From CAZTUH01 sp964616175 (GTDB lineage Bacteria; Pseudomonadota; Gammaproteobacteria; Burkholderiales; Burkholderiaceae_B), in contig CAZTUH010000005.1 of NCBI GenBank assembly GCA_964616175.1, positions 1-64,000 of the forward strand: a DNA stretch of 64,000 nucleotides, written 5' to 3'. Each line of letters opens with the position of its first letter. Positions within the stretch are counted from its first letter, which is position 1. Shown in pieces: positions 36,032 through 45,127 of this stretch. A model generated the notes under the pieces. That model was not told the DNA's origin. It did no database searches and saw only the letters and a program-made list of their open reading frames with translations. A program made the position numbers and the translations under genes.

Positions 36032-37038
36032 AGAATTTAATTTGCACACTTTTTCTCTTTTTGATTTCTGATTCATTCTCATCTGCTAATACACTGGATA
36101 TTGTCCGTCAACGTGGTGTACTGTTATGTGGAACAACAACTGGTTTTTCTGGATTTTCTGCTCCAGATTCTAGAGGTGAATGGCAAGGTCTTGATATAGA
36201 TTTTTGCAGAGCAGTAGCAACAGCAGTTTTTGGAGATTCAAATAAAGTAAAATTTGTTCCATTGAATTCCCAACAGCGTTTTATTGCCTTGCAAGCAGGG
36301 GAAATTGATATCCTAGCCCATAATACATCTATTACCCAACAGCGAGATACTAAATTAGGAATTGCCCACGTTGGAATTAATTTTTATGATGGACGAGGCT
36401 TTATGGTACGTAAGTCTTTAGCAGTAAATGAGGCCAAAGAATTGGATGGTGCTACAATATGTCTCCAATCCGGAACATCTAATGAGAGTACTTTAAACGA
36501 TTGGGCTATTGAAAATAATGTGAACTACATTCCAGTTGTTATTGAAAATTTTAATGAAGCAGTAAATGCTTTTTCTTCTGGTCGCTGCGATGCTTTCAGC
36601 ACAGATATTTCTGGTCTTGCATCAATCAAATCCTCAAAATTAAGGGATCCAAACGATTTTGTAGTATTGAAAGAAGTAATTTCTAAAGAACCTCTTGGTC
36701 CATTTGTTCGTCAAGGTGATGAAGCATGGTTAAATATAGCACGATGGACTTTATTTGCAATGATTCAAGCTGAAGAATTTGGGATAAATTCGAAGAATGT
36801 TGATTTTTATTCGAAACATCCTAATCCCAATATCAAACGCTTACTAGGAGATATATCTGGAACTGGAACTAATATGGATTTAGATGATAAATGGGCTTAC
36901 AATATAATTAAGCAAGTTGGAAACTATGGTGAAAGTTTCGAGAGGAACATTGGGAAAAATAGCCCAATTGGTATTGAGCGTGGTCTGAATGCACAATGGA
37001 AAGAAGGAGGCTTGATGTATGCATTACCAATACGGTAG
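36028..37038 (+). CDS. aapJ: ABC transporter substrate-binding protein for L-amino acids (AapJ/BztA-like)
   Basis: Periplasmic protein that binds amino acids for a polar amino-acid ABC importer. It has a signal peptide (MKNLICTLFLFLISDSFSSA) and the SBP-3 fold with LDIVRQRGVLLCGTTTGFSGFSAPDSRGEW and GLDIDFCRAVATAVFGD, typical of the general amino-acid binding protein AapJ. Upstream ATGs exist at 36013 and 36019, but 36028 fits the signal peptide and overlaps the leader ORF stop. The permease and ATPase genes aapQMP are not next to it, so it is an orphan here. Confidence 0.9.
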   Translation: MKNLICTLFLFLISDSFSSANTLDIVRQRGVLLCGTTTGFSGFSAPDSRGEWQGLDIDFCRAVATAVFGDSNKVKFVPLNSQQRFIALQAGEIDILAHNTSITQQRDTKLGIAHVGINFYDGRGFMVRKSLAVNEAKELDGATICLQSGTSNESTLNDWAIENNVNYIPVVIENFNEAVNAFSSGRCDAFSTDISGLASIKSSKLRDPNDFVVLKEVISKEPLGPFVRQGDEAWLNIARWTLFAMIQAEEFGINSKNVDFYSKHPNPNIKRLLGDISGTGTNMDLDDKWAYNIIKQVGNYGESFERNIGKNSPIGIERGLNAQWKEGGLMYALPIR

Positions 37039-37074
37039 ATTTTTTTTCTAGAATTTCTGTTTATATTTTATAAA

Positions 37075-37584
37075 ATGTCTGTTCTTACTATTCTACATTA
37101 TCCTGATTCTCGCCTTTTCAAAAAGGCAAGTCCAATAGTAACTATTGATGAGTCGATTCAAAAATTGATTTCTAACATGATTGAAACGATGTATCAAGCT
37201 TCTGGGATTGGTTTAGCAGCAACTCAAGTTAATGTCCATAAGCGTCTTGTGGTAATTAATATTAATAATGATAGGAATCATGATGAGCTTGTTTTGATCA
37301 ATCCAGAGATTACATGGATGAGCAAAGAAAAAAAGATTTCTCAAGAAGGATGTCTATCAATCCCTGGAGTTTATGCAAACATTGAAAGATCAACAAAGAT
37401 TCATTGTACAGCACTCGATAGAACCGGGGATTTATATGAATTCAATGCTCAGGGTCTTTTGTCCATTTGCATACAACATGAAATAGATCATCTAGAGGGT
37501 AGAGTTTTTTTAAATCATTTATCCAGGTTAAAGCAAGATCGAATTCTTCGAAAAATTAAAAAACAAGAAGTTTACTCTCAATAA
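37075..37584 (+). CDS. def: Peptide deformylase
   Basis: Fe2+/Zn2+ hydrolase that removes the formyl group from nascent proteins. The 169-residue protein has the three motifs GIGLAATQV, EGCLSIPG (Cys ligand) and QHEIDHLEG (two His ligands and the catalytic Glu). It begins 22 bp before fmt, the usual def-fmt pairing. Confidence 0.97.
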   Translation: MSVLTILHYPDSRLFKKASPIVTIDESIQKLISNMIETMYQASGIGLAATQVNVHKRLVVININNDRNHDELVLINPEITWMSKEKKISQEGCLSIPGVYANIERSTKIHCTALDRTGDLYEFNAQGLLSICIQHEIDHLEGRVFLNHLSRLKQDRILRKIKKQEVYSQ

Positions 37585-37605
37585 AAAAAATTTAAGAGGA
37601 GCATC

Positions 37606-38574
37606 ATGCGTTTAATCTTTGCAGGAACTTCAGAGTTTGCCTGTTGTTCCCTAAAATCCTTAGTTGAAAGGGGTTATGAGATTCCGTTTGTTTTGACAAA
37701 GATTGATCGTTTAGGGGGGCGTGGAATGAAAGTAATTCAAAGTCCCATTAAAAAATTAGCATTAGATCTTGGAATAAAGGTTCTTCAATCGAATACTCTT
37801 GAAAAAAAATGGAAATTGTCCTATCAAGTTGAAAAAATATACAAAAAACTTTTAGAAGTCAAACCCGATATAATTATAGTTGTTTCTTATGGATTGATTT
37901 TACCTAAATGGATTTTGGATCTTCCAAAGTTTTTTTGTATCAATCTTCATGCTAGCTTACTTCCGCGCTGGAGAGGAGCTGCTCCAATACATAGAGCTAT
38001 AGAAAATGGAGATAAAGAAACTGGAATCTCTATAATTAAAATGAATGATAAGTTAGATTCAGGAAATATATTGTTGCAACGAAAGGTACCAATTTTAAAC
38101 GATTATAATTCAGGTATGCTGCATGATATTCTTGCTCAGGAAGGGGCTTTAGCTATTCAATCTATCTTAGAGCAGCTATCTAAAGGAGATTTGAATCAGA
38201 GGGTACAACAATCAGATCATATAACTTATGCAAAAAAGATAGAAAAATCAGAATCAATGCTTGATTGTTCAAAAGATTCTAATTTCCTTTCCAGGAGAAT
38301 TCGTGCTTTTAACCCAACTCCAGGAAATACAATTATTCTTCCAGGGTTTTCGGAACCTGTCAAAGTTTGGGATGCACAAGCTTTAGCTGATGAAGCTGTT
38401 TTATCACCAGGTAGCATTCAAAAAATAGGTGATTTTGGAATCGATATTGCTACCGGAAATGGAATATTACGGTTGCTAGAATTGCAAAGATCCGGGAAAA
38501 AACGTCAGAAGGTAAAAGAATTTATTTGTGGATGGCGCCGGAATTCTTTTTCAGATAACTTGTTGAAATTGTAA
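37606..38574 (+). CDS. fmt: Methionyl-tRNA formyltransferase
   Basis: Formylates Met-tRNA(fMet) for initiation. The 322-residue product has the N-terminal formyltransferase fold with RLIFAGTSEFA, the NLHASLLPRWRGAAPIHRAI catalytic motif, and DKLDSGNILLQ. The C-terminal domain (about 205-320) is present. A good AGAGGAGC lies before the ATG. It pairs with def and converges with the LOG-family gene. Confidence 0.97.
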   Translation: MRLIFAGTSEFACCSLKSLVERGYEIPFVLTKIDRLGGRGMKVIQSPIKKLALDLGIKVLQSNTLEKKWKLSYQVEKIYKKLLEVKPDIIIVVSYGLILPKWILDLPKFFCINLHASLLPRWRGAAPIHRAIENGDKETGISIIKMNDKLDSGNILLQRKVPILNDYNSGMLHDILAQEGALAIQSILEQLSKGDLNQRVQQSDHITYAKKIEKSESMLDCSKDSNFLSRRIRAFNPTPGNTIILPGFSEPVKVWDAQALADEAVLSPGSIQKIGDFGIDIATGNGILRLLELQRSGKKRQKVKEFICGWRRNSFSDNLLKL

Positions 38575-38594
38575 CATCAATTCTAAACTTCTTA

Positions 38595-39152
38595 TCAAGA
38601 AATATAGTGATTATTTTTTTTGCTCAATTTCTCTATCAAAGAAATAAAATCTTTCTCAAAAAATACCATAGATCTATGCGTATCGTATATAAAGTTTTCC
38701 TTGGTAATCTTGTTAAGAAATTTAATTAGAAAATTATAGTATCCATTTATATTCAAAAAGCCAATTGGTTTGTTGTGTAGACCAATTTGTACTTGAACCC
38801 AAGTTTCAAAAGCTTCGTCTAATGTTCCAATTCCTCCTGGAAGTACAGCAAAGGTATCGGCCATTTTTATCATTAGAGATTTCCGCTGCTGTATTGAAGA
38901 GACAACATTTAATTCTGTTAAATTCAGGTATTTAATTTCTTTTTTCAAAAGAAAATCTGGGACTATCCCTATTACTTTTCCTCCGAGTTTTATCATAGAG
39001 TGAGCAATAGTCCCCATAATACCAGTAGTAGCTCCTCCATATATCAATTGTATTTTTTGTTTGACCAATTCTTTAGCAATTTTTTTTCCAAGAGAAATAT
39101 ATTGATTTGGAACATCAGGATTTGCTGCACAGTAAATACAAAGATTATTCAT
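38595..39152 (-). CDS. LOG-family nucleotide phosphoribohydrolase
   Basis: A 185-residue lysine-decarboxylase-like (LOG) protein, named for cytokinin nucleoside 5'-monophosphate hydrolases. It has YGGATTGIMG and the signature PGGIGTLDEAFETW. In bacteria these proteins hydrolyse nucleoside monophosphates such as AMP or participate in stress; exact substrate is unknown here. It is divergent from rsmB. Confidence 0.9.
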   Translation of the reverse strand: MNNLCIYCAANPDVPNQYISLGKKIAKELVKQKIQLIYGGATTGIMGTIAHSMIKLGGKVIGIVPDFLLKKEIKYLNLTELNVVSSIQQRKSLMIKMADTFAVLPGGIGTLDEAFETWVQVQIGLHNKPIGFLNINGYYNFLIKFLNKITKENFIYDTHRSMVFFEKDFISLIEKLSKKNNHYIS

Positions 39153-39325
39153 AAAATGAAATATTCTCTATTTTGAAAGTTTTGTTATTTTTTTCTGGTC
39201 TACATTTCCTATATTATTAGAGAATGTGATGTTATGATAGTTTAGTTAATTTGATTAATTCATTTTTTGAATAATTTTATTTTTAAAAGCCTAGCCAAGA
39301 TTTTTCTTTTTTTAATTTTATTAAA

Positions 39326-40651
39326 TTGTCAAGAGTCCCACTTTCTTATTTTTTGAATCTATCTGCAGTAATTATTGAAAAAGTTTTATCCGGATATTCT
39401 CTCACTAGCCAGTTAACTTCAGTGAATGAGTTTGAACGGCCTACTGTTCAAGCATTGACTTTTCATTCAATGCGTTATTTAGGCTGGGCAACTTCTATCT
39501 CTAAAAAACTTGTCAAAAATTTTCCAAATAAGCTTTTCGAATGTTTGCTTTTGCTAACATTAACTCTTCTGAAAAAGAAAATTGGAACAGAAAATAACAA
39601 TGCAAATTTGTTTGCAGATATACCAATCTATAATCAATATACTGTTGTCGATCAAGCTGTCCATGCAGCTTGTAATTGTCTTAAATTAAAACAATATAAG
39701 AACTTATTAAATGCAGTCCTTCGTCGGTATTTGCGTAAGGAAAATACTTGGGTGGAGAAAAATCTTGAAGCTAAATGGAATCATAAAGATTGGTGGATTA
39801 AATTGTTAAAAAATTCTTATCCAGGTCAATGGAAAAGAATATTAAATTCAGCCAACTTTTTTTCACCATTAACACTTCGTATAAATTCAAGAAGAGCATG
39901 CCAGGAAGAAATTTTTCAACTTTTTTCCGAGAAAGGATTTATTTCTGAGTTAATTGGTGAATCAGCAATAGCAATTTTGACCCCAAAACCTATCAATTCA
40001 CTGCCAGGATTTGATCAAGGATTATGGTCTGTTCAAGATTTTGGCGCACAAATTGCAGTTCCTTTATTAGAAGTGAAAAATGGAATGCATGTGCTAGATG
40101 CATGTGCGGCTCCTGGTGGAAAAACTGCTCATTTCCTTGAATTGGCTGATGTAGATTTGTTAGCTGTTGATATTAAAAGAAATCGTCTGAATTTTGTTAG
40201 AGAAAATTTGGTCCGATTGGGATTAAATTCGAAAAAAGTATGTTTGAAAGCATCTGATGTATCAATCTTGGAAGATTGGTGGAATGGCTCTTACTTTGAT
40301 GCCGTTCTAGCTGATGTTCCATGCACTGCTTCTGGCATTGTTCGCCGACATCCTGATATTCGCTGGATACGCAATAGAAATGATATAAGACACATTGTAA
40401 AGAGACAAAAATCTATCCTAGAGAGCTTATGGAAGACAGTTATTCCTGGAGGAAAATTATTATATTCGACATGTTCGATCTTCCCAGATGAAGGGGAAAA
40501 ACAAGCTTCCGATTTTTGTAAAAATCATAAGGATGCAATTCGTTTGGATGCTCCAGGTCAAATCCTTCCTATAGAAAGTTCAGAAAGCCCATGTAAATTT
40601 GTTAAGCATGACGGTTTTTTCTATGCTTTGTTTTCTAAATCACTTTTTTAA
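39326..40651 (+). CDS. rsmB: 16S rRNA (cytosine-967 C5) methyltransferase RsmB
   Basis: Methylates C967 of 16S rRNA. The 441-residue protein has an N-terminal NusB-like RNA-binding domain (about 1-150) and a C-terminal methyltransferase domain with VLDACAAPGGKTAHFLEL (AdoMet), ADVPCTASGIVRRHPDIRW (catalytic Cys) and YSTCSIFPDE. The only reasonable start is TTG at 39326. In relatives rsmB is followed by a DUF4390 gene and an NtrY-like kinase; neither is present here. Confidence 0.95.
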   Translation: MSRVPLSYFLNLSAVIIEKVLSGYSLTSQLTSVNEFERPTVQALTFHSMRYLGWATSISKKLVKNFPNKLFECLLLLTLTLLKKKIGTENNNANLFADIPIYNQYTVVDQAVHAACNCLKLKQYKNLLNAVLRRYLRKENTWVEKNLEAKWNHKDWWIKLLKNSYPGQWKRILNSANFFSPLTLRINSRRACQEEIFQLFSEKGFISELIGESAIAILTPKPINSLPGFDQGLWSVQDFGAQIAVPLLEVKNGMHVLDACAAPGGKTAHFLELADVDLLAVDIKRNRLNFVRENLVRLGLNSKKVCLKASDVSILEDWWNGSYFDAVLADVPCTASGIVRRHPDIRWIRNRNDIRHIVKRQKSILESLWKTVIPGGKLLYSTCSIFPDEGEKQASDFCKNHKDAIRLDAPGQILPIESSESPCKFVKHDGFFYALFSKSLF

Positions 40652-41040
40652 AAAAATTAAGATTTCTTACAATAAAAATTGTTTTTGATAAAAAAAATTG
40701 ACTAATTTCAGAAAGATTCAATACAATTTTTTTTCTGCGTTAGAAAGATATTTCTGACGAATTGATCATCAATTCAAAAGGATTTGAGTTGTAACGGATT
40801 GAATTAGAATGCCGAAGATTTAAATATTTGGAACAATTAGTATTGGATACTAATTTTCTATTCTTCTATTATTAGTTTGATAAGTGCTATTTTTCTTATT
40901 TGTATAAGTAAATTGTATCGGGTTAGAATCCAAAAACCCAGGTTAATTTTTTCATTTTTTTTACATTTATTATCTTAAAAAAAAGGAAAAATAGATAATT
41001 GATTAATGCAAGTTTTTATTATTCAATAGGTGGAAGTTTT
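40652..41040. other. Gene-poor gap where DUF4390 and an NtrY-type kinase gene are expected
   Basis: About 390 bp without a recognisable gene. It contains a palindrome at 40759-40775 (GAATTGAT-C-ATCAATTC) and a 9-bp hairpin AATTAGTAT/ATACTAATT at 40835-40855 followed by a few T residues. The hairpin could be an rsmB terminator. A GGTGGAAG just before 41041 is the ribosome binding site of the response regulator. Confidence 0.5.
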
Positions 41041-41748
41041 ATGTCCAAAATTCTCGTAGTCGATGATGAAGTTGGCATTCGAGAACTTTTATCAGAGATT
41101 CTTTACGATGAAGGATATTCAGTTGAACAAGCAGAAAATGCTTTTCAAGCTCGACGATCAAGGTTAAGAGAACGACCAGACCTTGTCCTACTAGATATTT
41201 GGATGCCAGATACAGATGGTGTAAGTCTTCTTAAAGAATGGGGTTCTCAAGGTTTATTAGATATGCCTGTTATCATGATGAGTGGACATGCTACAATCGA
41301 CATTGCTGTAGAAGCAACACGCATTGGAGCTGCTGGGTTTTTAGAAAAACCTATTACCTTGAAAAGGTTATTGAAAACAGTAGGAAATTCACTTTCTCGA
41401 AAACAATCCTTTGAAAGAAATAATTTACATAACTTTAATCGAATTAAGAACCATGTATCAGATATACCATCATCTATCAGAAATAAATCAGTTGGAGGTT
41501 CAGATATAATTTCCCGTTCAGACTTAGTACCTAAAATAGAGTTGAATGGCCATTCAAAAAGTATTTCGTTAGATCAACCATTGCGTGAAGCGCGTGATTC
41601 TTTCGAACGAATTTACTTTGAATATCATTTATCACGTGAGGGATACAGTATGACTAGAGTGTCTGAACGAACGGGTTTGGAACGAACCCATCTTTACAGA
41701 AAGTTAAAACAGTTAGGAATTGATTCAACGAAAAAGAAAGGCATATAG
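41041..41748 (+). CDS. NtrX-like response regulator without AAA+ domain
   Basis: A 235-residue two-component regulator. The receiver domain has the acidic pair (Asp8/Asp9), phospho-acceptor Asp52 in LLDIWMPDTDG, Ser81 and Lys103. After a linker rich in charged and serine residues (about 120-190) comes a Fis-type helix-turn-helix (RVSERTGLERTHLYRKLKQLGI). The sigma-54 AAA+ domain found in typical NtrX is absent. ATG 41041 with GGTGGAAG upstream is preferred to an earlier start at 40999. No histidine kinase gene adjoins it. Confidence 0.88.
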   Translation: MSKILVVDDEVGIRELLSEILYDEGYSVEQAENAFQARRSRLRERPDLVLLDIWMPDTDGVSLLKEWGSQGLLDMPVIMMSGHATIDIAVEATRIGAAGFLEKPITLKRLLKTVGNSLSRKQSFERNNLHNFNRIKNHVSDIPSSIRNKSVGGSDIISRSDLVPKIELNGHSKSISLDQPLREARDSFERIYFEYHLSREGYSMTRVSERTGLERTHLYRKLKQLGIDSTKKKGI

Positions 41749-41796
41749 AAGATCTAGAAAACAAATTAGAACTTTTAAAAGATATTTTTTCTTGGA

Positions 41797-42687
41797 TTAA
41801 ATCATTTTTTTCTTGATGCTGTTGATTGAAAATTTTACCTCTCCTTTTGAGGATGAATAGCAAGAAGCTTTCCAAGCATGTCCATAAATGATTTCTATCG
41901 TTAAAGGAATAATTCCAGATCTTTCGCGTTTTTCTTCAAGAGATGCACATAAACGATCAAACCATAAGCGACTTGTCAAATTTTTTCTTCGATTTTTTAT
42001 TGGATTACCTCCTAGTACATGTATATCTCTAAGAAGTTTTTGAGGGGATCTATATTGTAAAGTAATTATATCTTGGTTAAGAACAGGATTTTCCAAACCA
42101 ACATCAATTAATATATCTCCAAGATTATGAATATCTAAAAAAATGGGAAAGCTTGTTGATGAATTAGAATGAAGAACAGCCTCTTGGAGTTCATGCAATG
42201 AACCTATTCCAAGAGAAGAAAAAATAACAAGTCCATTTACCCTCAATATTCTTCTCCATTCAGAAAAAACAAGCCGAGGATTGGGATGCCAATGTAAAGC
42301 TAGATTTGACCAAATCAAATCTAGTGCTTCCGGAGGAAGTTCAGTTTTTGAAAGATCTTTTTCCAAAAATTGAGGATTTGAATAGTGTTTTCTTATCAAA
42401 TTTATAGGAAAAGAACTGGAGAAACGCTTTTTTGCTAGATTCAAAAGGTTCAGACAATTATCAATTCCTATGTATTTTGCTTTAGGATAGAATTTGTGTA
42501 ATAAGAGATATCCATCTCCATATCCACATCCTGCATCCAGTATTAGATCAGGCTCAATACGCATATATTGCAATTGATAACCCATTCGTCCTGCTATTTC
42601 ACTATAAAGAAACTGAGCATTTGATAAATTCCCTCGACGACTAAATTGTTTGCTAACATGAACTGAATCAATCAAAGAATCTTGCAT
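41797..42687 (-). CDS. bioC: BioC-like AdoMet-dependent methyltransferase
   Basis: A class I methyltransferase of 296 residues with AdoMet motif I LILDAGCGYGDGYLLL and the BioC-like stretch SNLALHWHPNPRLVFSEWRRILRVNGLVIFSSLG. BioC methylates malonyl-ACP to start pimelate synthesis for biotin. In Burkholderiales a gene of this kind lies beside gpsA-secB. Function could also be a related methyltransferase; no other bio gene is present in this window. Confidence 0.7.
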   Translation of the reverse strand: MQDSLIDSVHVSKQFSRRGNLSNAQFLYSEIAGRMGYQLQYMRIEPDLILDAGCGYGDGYLLLHKFYPKAKYIGIDNCLNLLNLAKKRFSSSFPINLIRKHYSNPQFLEKDLSKTELPPEALDLIWSNLALHWHPNPRLVFSEWRRILRVNGLVIFSSLGIGSLHELQEAVLHSNSSTSFPIFLDIHNLGDILIDVGLENPVLNQDIITLQYRSPQKLLRDIHVLGGNPIKNRRKNLTSRLWFDRLCASLEEKRERSGIIPLTIEIIYGHAWKASCYSSSKGEVKFSINSIKKKMI

Positions 42688-42759
42688 CTATTATCTGTTC
42701 TTTTATGTAGAAAAATATTTAATACATCACAAGAAGGGATGATTTAACATTTAAACCAA

Positions 42760-43812
42760 TCATTCTGGTGATGCGCCAATTTTATTCATAAGATTCGAAA
42801 TAGCCAATTTTGGTTCTAAACCTTCAAATAGGATAGAATGAACAAATTCCATAATTGGAAGTTCAATATTTAATTCTTTTGCTCGTTTTATAGCTGACCT
42901 AGTCGAATTGATTCCTTCAATAGTGATCTCTTTGGAAATGATTCCCGAAATTTTCTTACCATGACTAATATCAATTCCTGCGTTTCGGTTTCTTGAAAGT
43001 TCGCCTGTTGCTGTTAAAACAAGGTCTCCTAAACCTGTTAAACCTGAAAAGGTTGCTATTTTAGCTCCTAATGCAACCCCAAGTCGACTCATTTCAACTA
43101 ATCCACGAGTAATTAAAGCTGCCCTTGCATTAGAGCCGAGATTTAGACCATCTGATATACCACATGCAATAGCAATAACATTTTTTAATGCTCCTCCCAA
43201 CTCTACCCCAACTACATCTCGATTTGTGTAGATCTTTATAAATTTCCCATGAAAGGCTAATGAAGTGATTGCTTGAATTTTATAATTTTTGCTGGCTATA
43301 GTCATAGCAACTGGTAATTGCATAGCAACTTCTTTAGCAAATGAAGGCCCAGATAACACTCCGCTATTCAATTTAGATGTTCCAAATACTTTTTTCACAA
43401 CTTCAGATGGCAGAAAACAACTTTCTTCTTCAAAACCCTTACAAGTCCAAATAATTGGAATACTTCGTAGGTAAGTACTCGGAATACGCTCAAAAAGACA
43501 TTCACAAAGTTTTGAGAGACCAGAAACTGGAACACCGAGAACAATCAGAGAATTTTCAAAATTCTTTCGGTTGAAGAGTTGTTCAAGGACAAAATCAAGA
43601 TCACTACTAATATGTAAGTTAGATGGAAGATAAATTCCAGGTAAATAACTCTTATTTTCTCTAGTAGTTTTCATAATCTCTGCTTGATTTTTGTTTCTAG
43701 CCCAAAGATATGTATAGTGTAAACGACTTGCTGCTATAGCTAAAGTTGTTCCCCAACTTCCACCTCCCAAGACAACTATATTTAATGGTTTGGATGTAGA
43801 TAAGATAGGCAT
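42760..43812 (-). CDS. gpsA: NAD(P)-dependent glycerol-3-phosphate dehydrogenase
   Basis: Reduces dihydroxyacetone phosphate to glycerol-3-phosphate for phospholipid synthesis. The 350-residue protein has the dinucleotide motif VVLGGGSWGTTLAI, SGPSFAKEVA, and the substrate-site stretch ELGGALKNVIAIACGISDGLNLG-NARAALITRGLVEMSRLG. It follows secB by 58 bp. A 12-bp perfect palindrome (43815-43826) covers its ribosome binding site. Confidence 0.96.
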   Translation of the reverse strand: MPILSTSKPLNIVVLGGGSWGTTLAIAASRLHYTYLWARNKNQAEIMKTTRENKSYLPGIYLPSNLHISSDLDFVLEQLFNRKNFENSLIVLGVPVSGLSKLCECLFERIPSTYLRSIPIIWTCKGFEEESCFLPSEVVKKVFGTSKLNSGVLSGPSFAKEVAMQLPVAMTIASKNYKIQAITSLAFHGKFIKIYTNRDVVGVELGGALKNVIAIACGISDGLNLGSNARAALITRGLVEMSRLGVALGAKIATFSGLTGLGDLVLTATGELSRNRNAGIDISHGKKISGIISKEITIEGINSTRSAIKRAKELNIELPIMEFVHSILFEGLEPKLAISNLMNKIGASPE

Positions 43813-43814
43813 CT

Positions 43815-43826
43815 GGATAATTATCC
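43815..43826 (-). promoter_or_regulatory. Palindrome over the gpsA ribosome binding site
   Basis: GGATAATTATCC is a perfect palindrome directly upstream of the gpsA ATG. It includes the only AGGA-like ribosome binding site. It could be an operator, a small RNA structure or chance. Confidence 0.3.
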
Positions 43827-43870
43827 TTAATATTCAGAAGTTACTTCAAAGAATTTGATAAGAAACCAAG

Positions 43871-44359
43871 TTAACCTAATGCTTGCTCTTTTCTAGCTAA
43901 ATTTTCCCTAATCTTATTCTTGTATAGATATTGAAAATTAATGTCAGCTAAATGGAATGGTGGAAAAGAAGTTCTGACAATTAAATCAGCAATATTAGAC
44001 CTTAGGTATGGATAAAGTATAGTTGGGCAAGTTGTATGCAATAACTCTTGAATATGCTGTTCTTGTACTTTTTGTACATCAAAGATTCCTGCTTGTGTTA
44101 CTTCAACTAAATAAAGAACTTCCTGTTCCATAGAAGCAGTAACTGTTATACGAATTCTTGATTCAAAAAGATTTTTCGAAAGTTCCTGATTATCAAGCTT
44201 AATGTTAATGTCAACTTTAGGGTCAGAATTTTTCTTTAAGAAAATTTGAGGAGAGTTTGGCATTTCCAATGAAATGTCTTTAAGATATGTTCGTTGCAAA
44301 CGAAATGCCACCTCTTCAGTTTCATCTAAAAACCTAGGCTGTTCTTTTTCGCTAATCAT
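43871..44359 (-). CDS. secB: Protein-export chaperone SecB
   Basis: Tetrameric chaperone that holds preproteins unfolded for SecA. The product (162 residues from ATG 44359; a TTG start is at 44371) has FRLQRTYLKDISLEMPNSPQIF, the EVTQAGIFDVQ segment and the LLHTTCPTILYPYLRSNIADL-SFPPFHLADINF motif. It lies between grxC and gpsA as in Burkholderiales. Confidence 0.96.
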   Translation of the reverse strand: MISEKEQPRFLDETEEVAFRLQRTYLKDISLEMPNSPQIFLKKNSDPKVDINIKLDNQELSKNLFESRIRITVTASMEQEVLYLVEVTQAGIFDVQKVQEQHIQELLHTTCPTILYPYLRSNIADLIVRTSFPPFHLADINFQYLYKNKIRENLARKEQALG

Positions 44360-44411
44360 GAGAAATTCCAAGATAGGAAGAGATTATAATCTTGCATTGC
44401 TGTTGCTGTAA

Positions 44412-44675
44412 TTATTCTGTCTTAAAAAGCAAAATCAATTGTCCATTTTCATCAAGAGCTTTCAGATTGTCAAATCCCCCAATGTGTTTGTTTCCGAAAA
44501 AAATTTGTGGGACTGTTTTTAATCCGGTCCGACTGACCATAACATTTCTTTCCTCAGGAAACTGATCAATTTTGATTTTTTGGATTTGGACGTTGTATTT
44601 TTTTAAAAGTTTTTCTGCTTGTATGCAGAATGGGCAACTATCTTTACAATACATAACAATAGTATTCGTATTCAT
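44412..44675 (-). CDS. grxC: Glutaredoxin 3
   Basis: Small thiol reductase of 87 residues using glutathione. It has the dithiol active site CPFC, the TVPQIF cis-proline motif and the GGFDNLKALD glutathione-binding loop. AAGGAG lies 10 bases upstream. It is in the rhodanese-grxC-secB-gpsA series. Confidence 0.96.
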   Translation of the reverse strand: MNTNTIVMYCKDSCPFCIQAEKLLKKYNVQIQKIKIDQFPEERNVMVSRTGLKTVPQIFFGNKHIGGFDNLKALDENGQLILLFKTE

Positions 44676-44707
44676 AGAAAGGTTCTCCTTACCAAGGATT
44701 TTACAGG

Positions 44708-45127
44708 TTAATCATCTTTAATAATAGGCAAGTTATTTTGAATCCAATCTTCCATTCCCCCATCTATAACAAAAACCTTTTTGTATCCAAGGGAATTTAG
44801 AAGTGTCATGGTATCAGATTTTAGATCTTTCCCGTTTGAAGAAATTAGAAATAAAGGTCTATTGGAAGGAATTGAAGAGGTCCTTTTTTTTATTTCATTC
44901 AACGGAATATTTTTAGCATGAACTATATGTCCTTTTCTGAACAGTAAGTATGATCGAACATCAATCCAATAAACATCTTGTTTATTAGATATATCTATAG
45001 CTTGAGGAATACTAATGAAAATTTTTTTCTTGGGAAGATGTAAAATAAAAAGAGCAATACCTGATAGCAGTGCAATTACTGTAATAAAAACATTGTTCTC
45101 TTGAAAAAAAAATGAAAATTTGTCCAC
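44708..45127 (-). CDS. Membrane-anchored rhodanese-like protein without catalytic cysteine (YibN-like)
   Basis: A 139-residue protein with an N-terminal membrane helix (about 14-30) and a rhodanese domain (YWIDVRSYLLFRKGHI-AKNIPLNEI). The active-site loop reads LISSNGKDLKSD with no cysteine, as in the YibN group, so it is unlikely to be a sulfurtransferase. It starts with GTG at 45127. Position beside grxC-secB and opposite gpmA matches YibN. Confidence 0.85.
   Translation of the reverse strand: MDKFSFFFQENNVFITVIALLSGIALFILHLPKKKIFISIPQAIDISNKQDVYWIDVRSYLLFRKGHIVHAKNIPLNEIKKRTSSIPSNRPLFLISSNGKDLKSDTMTLLNSLGYKKVFVIDGGMEDWIQNNLPIIKDD

Noticed and set aside
40918..40943. T-loop-like GGTTAGAATCC resembling a tRNA end
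   Set aside because: The T-loop lacks TTC, and no acceptor, D or anticodon stem can be folded upstream.
41654..41875. 73-residue frame between the response regulator and bioC
   Set aside because: It is antisense to both gene ends in a convergent junction and has no homology.
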